A DNA stretch of 64,000 nt, taken from the NCBI RefSeq assembly GCF_009931655.1, contig NZ_CP047984.1, forward strand, positions 1,054,001-1,118,000, written 5' to 3'. Both the position numbers and the translations under genes were made by a program. The first letter of the stretch is position 1. Every line of letters starts with the position of its first letter. Of the stretch, positions 38,687-46,902 are shown piece by piece. The notes beneath the pieces are model-generated. The model was not told the DNA's origin. It saw only the letters and a list, made by a program, of their open reading frames with translations, and searched no databases. Origin of the DNA: Pontibacter russatus (lineage in GTDB: Bacteria > Bacteroidota > Bacteroidia > Cytophagales > Hymenobacteraceae).

Positions 38687-39022
38687 TCAGATTCTCGTGT
38701 CGAGGTTCTTGCCGTAGTCCTTCACCTGCCTCATAAAAGCCTCGACTTTTTCGTCATAGTAAGTGCCGTAGGCATCGGAGATAGTTCCTTTCGCGCCGGA
38801 GGTGGTTTCCAGCACATACAGGATCGACATATCATCCGGGTTACTCTCTCCCTCAAAACGGTAGAAGTTCACGATCTGCACCTGGTCGGGTGCGAACTGC
38901 TGCCTGCCGTCTATGGTGCTCAGGCTGCCCTCCTCCGTCACTCTGAAATCAAGCTTATATCCCGCACTCCTCACCTTTGCGAGCACATTGACCAGGGATT
39001 TTAATTCTACTTTGTCCTCCAT
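38687..39022 (-). CDS. Conserved small Bacteroidetes protein of unknown function
   Basis: 111 residues, soluble, acidic. The stretch VNFYRFEGESNPDDMSILYV (51-70) followed by GAKGTISDAYGTYYDE is strongly conserved in related Bacteroidota as I recall it, where the protein is sometimes labelled phosphoribosylpyrophosphate synthetase. It is about one third the size of a PRPP synthetase and lacks its PRPP-binding loop, so that name should not be carried over. Function unknown. 195 bases upstream of ndh on the same strand. Confidence 0.7.
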   Translation of the reverse strand: MEDKVELKSLVNVLAKVRSAGYKLDFRVTEEGSLSTIDGRQQFAPDQVQIVNFYRFEGESNPDDMSILYVLETTSGAKGTISDAYGTYYDEKVEAFMRQVKDYGKNLDTRI

Positions 39023-39115
39023 TGTTATAGCCTTTAGGTCTCACGGAATATTCCCTATACGCAGAAAGCACCGGGGAATGAGGCCAATATGGCGGGAACA
39101 GCCGAAAAACGACTC

Positions 39116-39159
39116 AAATCCTGCTGTACACCCCCAGTCGGGGGTGTACAGCAGGATTT
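39116..39159. terminator. Perfect 20-bp hairpin
   Basis: AAATCCTGCTGTACACCCCC pairs exactly with GGGGGTGTACAGCAGGATTT around a four-base AGTC loop. It lies 3' of the Gfo/Idh gene on the minus strand. A TATATA hexamer directly abuts the right arm. Confidence 0.8.
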
Positions 39160-39204
39160 ATATATGGTCAGGAGTTACAATCCGCAGCTTACCGCCTATA
39201 TGGA

Positions 39205-40113
39205 TCACTCCTGCAGCAGTTCTTCCACTATCCGCTCGCAGATTTCATGCGTCTGCAGATTGTCCGCTGTCAAGTTTGCGGGGGCTTCGCCGGTGCGCAC
39301 CGCCCTGATGAATGCTGCTATGATCTGCTCAAAGCCACGCTTGTGCAGGGTGGGCTCCCAATCGCTGCTGCCCAGTTTTGTTTCATTTGCGCCGCTGCGG
39401 ACCACGAGTTCTGACACTTGGGTGGCGATGCGTTTCTCCGTCGCGCACATTACCTCCACCCGCTCCTCCGAAGTGCCGCTGTCGCGGTTCATGAGGCCGA
39501 TGGCGGTAGCGCCTTTCGCCAGAAACTGCACCGTGACATGGTGCAGCAGCCCCTCCTCTATTCTGCCGCTCACCCGCAGTTCCTCCACCGGATATGGGAA
39601 CAGGTAGCGCAGCGTGTCCACCACATGGATGAAGTCGTCGAAGATGAAGGTGCGCACGTCGGCAGGCTGGTTTGCCCGGTTCTTCTGCATGAGCACCATG
39701 TTGGGCGCCTCCAGTTCCTTCAGTTTCCGGTAAGCGGGGGCGTAGCGCCTGTTAAAGCCCGCCATCAGGATCAGGTGCCGCTGTTCGGCCATTTCCACAA
39801 GGCGGCTGGTGGAGGCATAATGGTAGGTGATGGGCTTGTCGACGTAAACGTGGATGCCGTGCCGCAGCAGCTGTTCCACAAGCTCCGGGTGGGCGTCGGT
39901 GGCCCCGTGAACGAAAGCGCCCCGGATGCCGCTGTGCAGCAGCGCGTCGAGGGTTTGGTGCAGATGGGCGAACCTGTACCGCTGCCCGATATGGGCCAGT
40001 TTCTCCTGGTTTCGGGTGTAGAGGTGCAGTTCGATGTCTTCCCGGCCGCTCAAAACCGGCAGGTACGCTTTGCCGGCGATATCGCCCAGACCGATGATTC
40101 CTAATTTCAGCAT
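39205..40113 (-). CDS. Gfo/Idh/MocA-family oxidoreductase
   Basis: 302 residues. NAD(P)-binding IGLGDIAGKAYLPV (7-20), the family DKP motif at 92-94 (VDKPITYH, replacing the common EKP), then FNRRYAPAYRKLKEL and DDFIHVVDTLRYLF in the C-terminal domain. Substrates of the family are sugars or cyclitols. It shares an upstream 65-base element with galT, so it may belong to the same regulatory group. Confidence 0.87.
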   Translation of the reverse strand: MLKLGIIGLGDIAGKAYLPVLSGREDIELHLYTRNQEKLAHIGQRYRFAHLHQTLDALLHSGIRGAFVHGATDAHPELVEQLLRHGIHVYVDKPITYHYASTSRLVEMAEQRHLILMAGFNRRYAPAYRKLKELEAPNMVLMQKNRANQPADVRTFIFDDFIHVVDTLRYLFPYPVEELRVSGRIEEGLLHHVTVQFLAKGATAIGLMNRDSGTSEERVEVMCATEKRIATQVSELVVRSGANETKLGSSDWEPTLHKRGFEQIIAAFIRAVRTGEAPANLTADNLQTHEICERIVEELLQE

Positions 40114-40133
40114 GGTGTTATATATAGCGTGAC

Positions 40134-40201
40134 TTCCCTATACCTGTTTCCGGGGCTTTGCGTTGGATGTGCTATAAGTAAACGGACACAGGTATAGGGA
40201 A
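40134..40201. repeat. 14-bp inverted repeat upstream of Gfo/Idh gene
   Basis: TTCCCTATACCTGT at 40134-40147 and ACAGGTATAGGGAA at 40188-40201 are exact inverted copies 40 bases apart, 21 to 88 bases upstream of the oxidoreductase start. Spacing and position suit a dimeric regulator site or a leader stem; neither is shown. Confidence 0.6.
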
Positions 40202-40238
40202 AGGAGACTTTTACGTCGCACCCAGCAAGCTGCCCATG

Positions 40239-40303
40239 TTTTAAAGCTTGTAATGTTTCTATGAAGCCTGTAGGTTGATTTCAACGGGTACTTTTATGAA
40301 CTG
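40239..40303 (-). promoter_or_regulatory. Shared 65-base leader element, copy A
   Basis: Roughly 70% identical over its length to 41598-41663, including TGTAGGTT and CGGGTACTT blocks. It lies 126-190 bases upstream of the Gfo/Idh start; copy B is 89-154 bases upstream of the galT start, in the same orientation. Confidence 0.5.
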
Positions 40304-40355
40304 ATTCGGTTTATAAACTGATTCGGTTTCAGAAGCAGTTCGTGGTGCGATTGGG

Positions 40356-40403
40356 CATATATAAAACGCCCGCACTGTTGGTTGTACGGGCGTTTTATAT
40401 ATG
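40356..40403. terminator. TATATA-framed hairpin after galT
   Basis: CATATATAAAACGCCCG pairs exactly (17 bp) with CGGGCGTTTTATATATG around a 14-base loop. T-rich arms would serve as a U tract on either strand. It lies downstream of galT. Confidence 0.8.
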
Positions 40404-40483
40404 GCAGTGCCAGAATGACCTACTTTTCTATTTCTGGCATACCCGCCCGCTGAGGCGTTATATATGGATCTGGCGTTTCATTG

Positions 40484-41509
40484 TCACACCAAGCCTCTCA
40501 GGCGCTCGGCGCTGGTTTCGGGGGTGATGTCGCGCTGCGGGTCGCCCAGCATCTCGTAGCCGACCATAAACTTTTTGACGGAGGCCGAGCGGAGCAGCGG
40601 CGGATAGAAATGCATGTGCAGGTGCCAGCCCGGGTGCTCCTGCCCGTCGGTGGGGCGCTGGTGGATACCGGCGGAATACGGGAAGGATACGTTGAAAACC
40701 CGGTCATAGGCCATCGTCAGGCGCTTGATGGCATCGGCAAAGGCGGTTTTGTCGGCATCGTCCATCTGCCCGATGTGCCCGATGTGGCGGCGCGGCAGGA
40801 TCATGGTCTCGAAAGGCCACACCGCCCAGAACGGCACCAGCACCACGAACTGGTGGTTCTCATATATAACCCTGGTTTTTTCCTCCAACTCGATAGCGAG
40901 GTAGTCTTCCAGCATGCTGCGCCCGTGCTCCCTGTAGTATTTGGCTTGGTGCTGCGTCTCGCGGGCCGGGCCCGCCGGGATGGTGCTCTGTGCCCATATC
41001 TGCCCGTGCGGGTGCGGGTTGCTGCAGCCCATCACCTGGCCCTTGTTCTCGAAAATCTGCACGTGGTTGATAAAATCCAGCATGCCCAGTTCCTCATACT
41101 CCTGCTGCCACAGGTCCACCACCTTCCGGATGTCCTCCACCTCCATGTCGGGCAGCGTCAGGTCGTGGCGCGGCGAAAAGCAGATAACCTTGCAGATGCC
41201 GCGCTCGCTCTCGGCCCGCAGCAGGCCGCCTTTTGCGTACGAGCCGCCGGGCGTGCCCGGCTGCAGCGCCGCAAAGTCGTTGTCGAACGCGTAAGTGGAT
41301 TTGTAGTCGGGGTTGTGCTCGCCGCTGGCCCGCTTGTTGGTCGGGCACAGGTAGCAGGCGGGGTCAAATGCCGGACGGTTCTCTTTCGGGACCTCCTCCT
41401 GCTGCCCCTGCCACGGCCTTTTGGCCCGGTGCGGCGACACGAGCACCCACTCGCCGGAGAGCGGGTTATATCTGCGGTGCGGATGTTCCGCCAAATCAAA
41501 AGTTTCCAT
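40484..41509 (-). CDS. galT: Galactose-1-phosphate uridylyltransferase
   Basis: 341 residues. The catalytic HPH triad is His166-Pro-His168 in [11 protein letters not shown], where His166 carries the uridylyl group. Zinc ligands CYLC (52-55) and His115 are in place. [22 protein letters not shown] at the N-terminus is family-typical. It exchanges galactose-1-phosphate with UDP-glucose in the Leloir pathway. It lies downstream of galK on the same strand with a 169-base gap that carries its own leader elements. Confidence 0.95.
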   Translation of the reverse strand: METFDLAEHPHRRYNPLSGEWVLVSPHRAKRPWQGQQEEVPKENRPAFDPACYLCPTNKRASGEHNPDYKSTYAFDNDFAALQPGTPGGSYAKGGLLRAESERGICKVICFSPRHDLTLPDMEVEDIRKVVDLWQQEYEELGMLDFINHVQIFENKGQVMGCSNPHPHGQIWAQSTIPAGPARETQHQAKYYREHGRSMLEDYLAIELEEKTRVIYENHQFVVLVPFWAVWPFETMILPRRHIGHIGQMDDADKTAFADAIKRLTMAYDRVFNVSFPYSAGIHQRPTDGQEHPGWHLHMHFYPPLLRSASVKKFMVGYEMLGDPQRDITPETSAERLRGLV

Positions 41510-41528
41510 CTTGTTTTTCAGTTATATT

Positions 41529-41580
41529 GAAAAAGGACACAAGTAGCAGGTGTCAGGACACCAGACCTTTTGTGCCGCAT
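41529..41580 (-). promoter_or_regulatory. gal leader element, galT copy
   Basis: 52 bases aligned without gaps to 42963-43014 upstream of galK; I count 39 identities, including the 12-base GAAAAAGGACAC. Same orientation relative to both genes, 20 bases before the galT start and 136 bases before the galK start. Confidence 0.55.
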
Positions 41581-41597
41581 TAATCCAATCACCAGTA

Positions 41598-41663
41598 TTT
41601 TAATACCTGTGATGCTTCTATAGAATGTGTAGGTTAACTTTGTCCGGGTACTTCTATAGGCTG
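41598..41663 (-). promoter_or_regulatory. Shared 65-base leader element, copy B
   Basis: Partner of 40239-40303 (about 70% identity by hand alignment). It sits between galK and galT, 89-154 bases upstream of the galT start. Confidence 0.5.
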
Positions 41664-41678
41664 GCCGGATGCTTGTCT

Positions 41679-42827
41679 TTACTCAGCAAAGCTGCTCCCG
41701 TCCACAATCTCGGCTATATATGTTTTAAGCGTGATGCCGAACCGCTGCTGGTATGCCTGCTCCATCTGCTGCACAAAAGTATCCAGGGCGTCTATCTGCA
41801 CCAGGTTGATGGTACAGCCGCCAAAGCCGCCACCCATCATGCGCGCCCCCAGCACCTTGTCTGACCGCTTTGCCTGCTCCACCAGGAAATCAAGTTCCGG
41901 GCAGCTCACTTCGTAATCGTGCTGCAGGCCTTCGTGCGAGGCGTACATTCTTTTCCCGAACGATTTCATATCGCCCCTGGCCAGGTCGGCGCAGGCGGCC
42001 TCCACCCGGTTGTTCTCGCTCACCACATAGGTGCAGCGCCTGTATACCACCGGGTCAAACTCCTGCTGGTGCTGCGCCAGCATGTCCAGCGTAGCGCCGC
42101 GCAGGCTCAGCACCTCCGGGTAATATCTGTGGAGGATGGCCACGCCCGCCTCGCACTCCTTCCGGCGCGTGTTGTACTCCGAGGAGGCCAGCGAGTGCTT
42201 CACCTGCGTGTCGCAGAGCACGATGCGGTAGTCTTCCATGGCGAGGTGGTAGTACGCGTACTCCAGCGAGCGGCAGTCGAGCTTGATGGCGTGGTCGCGC
42301 TTGCCGAACATGCTGGCGAACTGGTCCATGATGCCGCACATCACGCCCGCATATTCGTGCTCTGCCTTCTGGGCCATCTTCACCAGCGTAAGCTTTTCGA
42401 TGCCGAAGCCGAAGATTTCGTTCAGGCCAAAGGCCATGCCGCACTCCAGGGCTGCCGACGAGGATAGCCCGGCCCCAATCGGCACGTTGCCGCCGAACAC
42501 TACATCAAACCCCTTCACGTTATGGCCAGCCCGTTGCAACTGCGCCACCACGCCCAGCAGGTAGTTGGCCCAGCCCATGTCGGATGGCTTTACCTGGCTT
42601 AGGTCAAAATCAGCCCGTTCCTCCAGGTTGAAAGAGTAGGCCCGGAAGGTGTTGGTGCCGTTGGGCGCCATGGCAAAAAACATCTCTTTGTTGATGGCGG
42701 CCGGCAGCACGAAGCCTTCATTGTAGTCGGTGTGCTCGCCGATGAGGTTCACCCGCCCCGGCGACCGCACCACCACCGGCTCCTGGTTATATAGCTCCCT
42801 GAATTTCGCTTCAATCTCTTTTAACAT
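41679..42827 (-). CDS. galK: Galactokinase
   Basis: 382 residues from the ATG at 42827 (MLKEIEAKFRELYN); the reading from 42881 adds 18 residues with no family match. GHMP-kinase motifs are clear: galactokinase signature GRVNLIGEHTDYNEG (24-38), phosphate loop IGAGLSSSAALE and the C-terminal GGGFGG. It phosphorylates galactose at C1, feeding GalT downstream. No galE or aldose epimerase is in the window. Confidence 0.95.
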   Translation of the reverse strand: MLKEIEAKFRELYNQEPVVVRSPGRVNLIGEHTDYNEGFVLPAAINKEMFFAMAPNGTNTFRAYSFNLEERADFDLSQVKPSDMGWANYLLGVVAQLQRAGHNVKGFDVVFGGNVPIGAGLSSSAALECGMAFGLNEIFGFGIEKLTLVKMAQKAEHEYAGVMCGIMDQFASMFGKRDHAIKLDCRSLEYAYYHLAMEDYRIVLCDTQVKHSLASSEYNTRRKECEAGVAILHRYYPEVLSLRGATLDMLAQHQQEFDPVVYRRCTYVVSENNRVEAACADLARGDMKSFGKRMYASHEGLQHDYEVSCPELDFLVEQAKRSDKVLGARMMGGGFGGCTINLVQIDALDTFVQQMEQAYQQRFGITLKTYIAEIVDGSSFAE

Positions 42828-42962
42828 AGTTCTATGATTGTGCAGAGCTGCCTCAGCAACCCGCGTTGTAGTTTTACACAAGCCGCTAAAGCTACTAAAT
42901 TTACTTATATCTTGCTGTCCGCACGCGCCAAAACGCAGGGCCTGCCTTTGGCTTTGTCTTCA

Positions 42963-43014
42963 GAAAAAGGACACTTGTGGCAGGTAGCAAGCCACAAGCG
43001 CTCTTGTGCGGCCT
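42963..43014 (-). promoter_or_regulatory. gal leader element, galK copy
   Basis: Pairs with 41529-41580 upstream of galT (39 of 52 identical, no gaps). It includes a small hairpin CTTGTGGC/GCCACAAG. Confidence 0.55.
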
Positions 43015-43153
43015 CCGACACGTTGTCCATCACACAGGAAAGGAGAGGCTTCCGTGGATAGCGCAGCCAGATTTTTCCAGGTTACATATATAACGAGCCA
43101 TTCGCAGTTGCGGCTGTGCATATGGCAGGAGAGGCTGGCGCTGCATATATAAA

Positions 43154-43252
43154 TCAGTCTTTCAGCAGTACCGTGCTGTAGGCGGGCAGTTGCACCTCCT
43201 GCGGACCTTCCCTGAGAAAGTCCTGAACAAAAGGAATTACGGCACGGCTTAC
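43154..43252 (-). pseudogene. Possible C-terminal remnant of a glycoside hydrolase
   Basis: An open frame of 32 codons bounded by TGA stops reads VIPFVQDFLREGPQE, then VQLPAYSTVLLKD and stop. Endings such as LPAYSTVVL are common in GH13-like and other glycan-active enzymes, whose last strand carries this pattern. No start codon is present. Low confidence: the match is from memory and short. Confidence 0.3.
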
Positions 43253-43371
43253 TCACATCCGATTGATGTGATGCCCCTCCCCAATTGAAACGGAACCGCC
43301 GCCGCTCTGCCGGAAGCCCAACGCCCGGCGCTGCGGCGCGTATATGTCTGAAGTTTTAACGATAAGAGACC

Positions 43372-43656
43372 ATGGATTTAGATATCATTCACGATGAGGA
43401 AGACCTCCGCTTCTACGCAGTAATAGCCGGAGACGAAGCCGAGCTCACCTACACGTACCCCGAAAGCGGCGTGATGGACTTTGACCATACGTTTGTGCCG
43501 GAGGGAGGCCGCGGCAAGGGATACGCCGACAGGCTGGTGCAGTCGGGGCTTGACTATGCCCGCTCCCAGAACTACCAGGTGGTGCCTTCCTGCCCGGTGG
43601 TGGGGGCGTTTATCAAGCGCCACCCCGACTACGAGGACCTGGTACAGCCGGAATAA
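43372..43656 (+). CDS. GNAT-like N-acetyltransferase (Acetyltransf_CG type)
   Basis: 94 residues, the normal length for this compact GNAT branch (YidJ-like, Pfam Acetyltransf_CG). The acetyl-CoA loop is GGRGKGYADRLV (45-56), and PSCPVVGAFIKRHPDYEDLV near the C-terminus is the family hallmark. Substrate unknown. Followed 7 bases later by a strong TATATA-framed hairpin. Confidence 0.88.
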   Translation: MDLDIIHDEEDLRFYAVIAGDEAELTYTYPESGVMDFDHTFVPEGGRGKGYADRLVQSGLDYARSQNYQVVPSCPVVGAFIKRHPDYEDLVQPE

Positions 43657-43662
43657 CATTAT

Positions 43663-43719
43663 CCATATATAAAAACCCCTGCCGTACCTGCTGTGCCCGG
43701 CAGCGGTTTTTATATATCC
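43663..43719. terminator. TATATA-framed hairpin after the acetyltransferase gene
   Basis: CCATATATAAAAACCCCTGCCG pairs with CGGCAGCGGTTTTTATATATCC (22 bases, one internal mismatch and the outer pair aside) around a 13-base loop. The right arm ends in a T run. Confidence 0.8.
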
Positions 43720-43898
43720 ACGCCTGCAATCCTGCGCCGCACCGATTTATATATCCCGATGACATCTCTTGTGCCCCCGCTCCGGCAATGCTGCTTGGCA
43801 TAACCCTTGCAAAAGCTTATTTTAGCTGCGGCGTCACCTCCGCCACGGGGCGCCTCATCCATATATAAAGCATGCCTGTTGACTGCCCCGGAACCATC

Positions 43899-45563
43899 AT
43901 GAACAAAAAACCCATTACGTCTGCCATTTCCCGCCTGCTCCTGGGTGCTGCCTTGTGTTTTGCTGCAGCACAAGCCCGGGCCCAGACGCCAACATTTACC
44001 CGGCAGGACACGCTGCGCGGCAGCATCACCCCGGAACGCGCCTGGTGGGACCTCACCTATTACCATCTCGACATTGAGGTTAACCCGGCCGACAGCAACA
44101 TCCGGGGCGTGAACACCATCCGGTACAAAGTGCTGGAGCCGCAGCAGCGCATGCAGGTAGACCTGCAGCCCCCGATGCGGTTGGCAAAAGTGACGCAGGG
44201 CGGCAAGGAACTGCCGGTGCAGCAGGACGGCAACGCTTATTTCGTGCAACTCGCGGAGCCGCAGGAGCCGGGCGCGGTGAAGCAGGTGGAGGTATATTTT
44301 GGCGGCAAGCCGCAGGTGAGCGAGAACCCGCCCTGGAGCGGCGGCATTACCTGGCAGCACGACGCTAACGGCAAGCCCTTCGTGGCCAACTCGAACCAGG
44401 GCGACGGCGCCAGCCTGTGGTGGCCCTGCAAAGACCATATGTACGACGAGCCCGACAGCATGCTGATCAGCGTGAAGGTGCCGGAAGGCCTGATGGACGT
44501 GTCGAACGGCCGCCTGCGCCGCGTGGAGAAGCACTCCGACGGCAGCAGCACGTTCCACTGGTTCGTAAGCAACCCCATCAACAACTACGGCGTGAACCTG
44601 AGCGTGGGAGATTATGTACACTTCTCCGAGAAATACCCCGGGGAGAAGGGGCAACTAGATTGCAATTATTACGTGCTGCGCGGCAACCTCGACAAGGCGA
44701 AAAAACAGTTCAGGGACGTGGGCCGCATGCTGAAGGCGTTTGAGCACTGGTTCGGCCCCTACCCTTTTTACGAGGACGGCTACAAGCTGGTGGAGGTGCC
44801 GTACCTGGGCATGGAGCACCAGAGCGCCGTGACCTATGGCAACGGCTACCAGAACGGTTACCTGGGCCGCGACCTGAGCGGGTCGGGCTGGGGCCTGAAA
44901 TTCGACTATATCATCATCCACGAGTCGGGGCACGAGTGGTTCGCCAACAACATCACCTACAAGGACTACGCGGACATGTGGGTACACGAGAGTTTCACCA
45001 CTTACTCCGAAAACCTGTTTGTGGACTACTACTATGGCAAAGAGGCCGCCGCTGATTATGTGATCGGGCAGCGCGCCCACATCGAGAACGACCGCCCCAT
45101 CATCGGCCCCTACAACGTGAACCGCACCGGCTCCGGCGACATGTACTATAAAGGCGCCAACATGCTGCACACCCTGCGCCAGTTTGTAAACAATGATGAA
45201 AAATGGCGTGGCATCCTGCGCGGGCTCAACCAGGAATTCTACCACCAGACCGTGACAACGGAGCAGATTGAGGGCTATCTGAGCCAACATACGGGCCGCG
45301 ACCTGCAGCCCTTCTTCGACCAGTACCTCCGCGGTGTGCGCATCCCGGAACTGGAGTACAGCCAGCAGGACGGTAAACTCATGTACCGCTGGAGCAACTG
45401 CGTGCCTGGGTTTGCGATGCCGGTGAAAGTATATATAAACAGGCAGGAAAAGTGGCTGGCGCCGACAACCGAGTGGAAAGTGTTGGACGAGGCCCCGAAA
45501 AAGGCGAAACTGGAGGTGGACCGCAACTTCTACGTGACAGCGGCAAAAGTACGTTCTATCTGA
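43899..45563 (+). CDS. M1-family metallopeptidase (aminopeptidase N-like), exported
   Basis: 554 residues from the ATG at 43899 (MNKKPITSAISRLLLG), which opens a signal peptide ending near AQARAQ; nine extra codons from 43872 precede it. Zinc site His341-Glu342-x-x-His345 in HESGHEW with Glu364 in WVHESF, 19 residues on, is the gluzincin pattern. The beta-saddle N-terminal domain begins YYHLDIEVNPADSNIRG. A GxMEN exopeptidase motif is replaced by YLGMEHQSAVTYGNGY (GMEHQ). It lacks the large C-terminal domain of PepN. Periplasmic peptide degradation is likely. Confidence 0.9.
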   Translation: MNKKPITSAISRLLLGAALCFAAAQARAQTPTFTRQDTLRGSITPERAWWDLTYYHLDIEVNPADSNIRGVNTIRYKVLEPQQRMQVDLQPPMRLAKVTQGGKELPVQQDGNAYFVQLAEPQEPGAVKQVEVYFGGKPQVSENPPWSGGITWQHDANGKPFVANSNQGDGASLWWPCKDHMYDEPDSMLISVKVPEGLMDVSNGRLRRVEKHSDGSSTFHWFVSNPINNYGVNLSVGDYVHFSEKYPGEKGQLDCNYYVLRGNLDKAKKQFRDVGRMLKAFEHWFGPYPFYEDGYKLVEVPYLGMEHQSAVTYGNGYQNGYLGRDLSGSGWGLKFDYIIIHESGHEWFANNITYKDYADMWVHESFTTYSENLFVDYYYGKEAAADYVIGQRAHIENDRPIIGPYNVNRTGSGDMYYKGANMLHTLRQFVNNDEKWRGILRGLNQEFYHQTVTTEQIEGYLSQHTGRDLQPFFDQYLRGVRIPELEYSQQDGKLMYRWSNCVPGFAMPVKVYINRQEKWLAPTTEWKVLDEAPKKAKLEVDRNFYVTAAKVRSI

Positions 45564-46157
45564 TTACCCGGATACCAGCAACAAAGCCCAGGTTCATCCG
45601 GTTAGAAGCCGCCGCTGGCTGTCCGTTCCGGGCGGAAGGTCTAAAATGGGAGGCAAGTGAATCCACCGAAGAGCGCGTGCCGCCTCTTTTTCATTAGCCT
45701 GAATAGCTCAATCTACCGCGGCCCGCTTTTCTGTCTCACACCAGCTTAGGGAGATAGGTATATATACTGAAATACCCGTTTTAAAGCTGTATTAACCCTC
45801 AAAAAGCAACCGCATCGGGCACGGATGGCAGCGTACTTCTACTTTCGCCGTACAATTAGGCAGCACGAAGCAAGAAGCCGGAAAAGGATTCTTTAGGTTG
45901 GTTAGAATTTTATCTCCGGCGCTGCTTCATGCGCTCTCTGAGTAAAAGCTTTGGTACATAGGGTGGGGCGCCGATGATGGGTGCTTGAGGCGCCCCAACC
46001 CTATTGTACACCTTCAGCCTGACCTGGCACACATCCGTGCCCGGCTTATGCTGTTTCCCGCCTGGCTCTGTCATCGCGCTTTATTTCATACAAATAATAA
46101 TATCATCAGGTGTATTGATATTTGCATATAACGTTCACTTTTGCAGGAGGCGACATC
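45564..46157. other. Intergenic region upstream of the STAS genes
   Basis: No gene. It holds a large imperfect hairpin at 45954-46009 and AT-rich DNA around 46085-46140 that probably carries the STAS promoter. I see no repeat shared with other regions. Confidence 0.5.
45954..46009. repeat. Large imperfect hairpin upstream of STAS genes
   Basis: GTACATAGGGTGGGGCGCC and GGCGCCCCAACCCTATTGTAC are inverted copies with two single-base bulges around a 16-base spacer. It may be a terminator for upstream transcription or a leader structure. Confidence 0.6.
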
Positions 46158-46502
46158 ATGGCTGTGACAGTGCAGCAGGTCCAGGATTGTTTTTTCGTAA
46201 CGGCGAGCGGCTGCCTTGATGCGGAGGATTGCCTCCAGCTGAAGCAGGCGATTGTGGCGGCAAAGGCCGCCGGTGTCCACAACGTGCTGGTGGATTGCGA
46301 GCACCTCTCGGCTGTAACCACAGAGGCCCTGCGCATTGTGCTCTCCCAGACAAGCAGCGCCGAGGTGGCGGGAATCAACCTTGTTTTCTACCGCGTACAT
46401 CCCGGAGTGCAGGCTGTTATAGACAGAACGGGGCTAAACAGCGTATTATGTATTGTTCAGGGCCTGCAGGAGGCGTACCACTACTGCAGGAGCCAATCGT
46501 AA
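46158..46502 (+). CDS. STAS-domain protein 1 (no phosphorylatable Ser-Ser)
   Basis: 114 residues from the ATG at 46158, preceded by a strong AGGAGG site, which is rare here and decides the start over 46122. The fold is a single STAS domain (LVDCEHLSAVTTEALRIVLS, 44-63). Where SpoIIAA-type antagonists carry D-S-S-G/A-G, this has Val-Thr-Thr-Glu-Ala, so control by Ser phosphorylation is doubtful, although Thr54 or Thr55 could serve. It is followed 28 bases later by a second STAS gene, probably in one operon. Confidence 0.78.
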   Translation: MAVTVQQVQDCFFVTASGCLDAEDCLQLKQAIVAAKAAGVHNVLVDCEHLSAVTTEALRIVLSQTSSAEVAGINLVFYRVHPGVQAVIDRTGLNSVLCIVQGLQEAYHYCRSQS

Positions 46503-46530
46503 AGGACGTATACCATAAAACAAGCTGCTG

Positions 46531-46902
46531 ATGAATACATCCCTCCGACATTTCGCCACCGATATAATGCCCGTTGACGGCGGTATAATTGTGAGCCTGA
46601 AAGGCGAGCTGGATGCACATTCCTCCGTTGTGGCAAGCAACGTGCTGGAGGGCGCAGCAGTGTCCGGCATGGCCTGCCTGCTGATAGACTGCAGCCAGTT
46701 ATCCTATATATCCTCCGCCGGTATCGGGGTGATTCTCTCCGTTTACCACCTCTGCCTCCTCAAACAGACCAACCTTACCCTCTTCGGCATGCAACCAAAA
46801 ATCAGGAATGTGTTTGAGGTGCTGGGCATGGACAAAGTCCTGAATGTGGCCGCCTCCAAAGAGGAGGCCATGGCCCTTGCGGCGACCTCGCGCCGCGCGT
46901 AA
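46531..46902 (+). CDS. STAS-domain anti-anti-sigma factor-like protein 2
   Basis: 123 residues, single STAS domain. LIDCSQLSYISSAGIGVILS (51-70) contains the canonical phosphorylation site (Ser61-Ser62-Ala-Gly) of SpoIIAA/RsbV-type antagonists, which bind an anti-sigma kinase when unphosphorylated. No HATPase anti-sigma or PP2C phosphatase gene is in the window, so its partners are elsewhere. The pair of a canonical and a degenerate STAS protein suggests opposing or scaffolding roles; this is inference. Confidence 0.85.
   Translation: MNTSLRHFATDIMPVDGGIIVSLKGELDAHSSVVASNVLEGAAVSGMACLLIDCSQLSYISSAGIGVILSVYHLCLLKQTNLTLFGMQPKIRNVFEVLGMDKVLNVAASKEEAMALAATSRRA

Larger units (their letters stand above)
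40114..40483. other. Intergenic region between galT and the Gfo/Idh gene
   Basis: No gene. Contents from low to high coordinate: a 14-bp inverted repeat, the 65-base shared element (40239-40303), a tandem ACTGATTCGGTTT repeat (about 40300-40330) and a long hairpin (40356-40403). Confidence 0.6.
42828..43371. other. Intergenic region upstream of galK
   Basis: 544 bases between divergent galK and the acetyltransferase gene. It contains the galK copy of the gal leader element (42963-43014), with its own 8-bp hairpin (42974-42998), and a short minus-strand reading frame at 43154-43252 that looks like the end of a lost gene. Confidence 0.55.
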
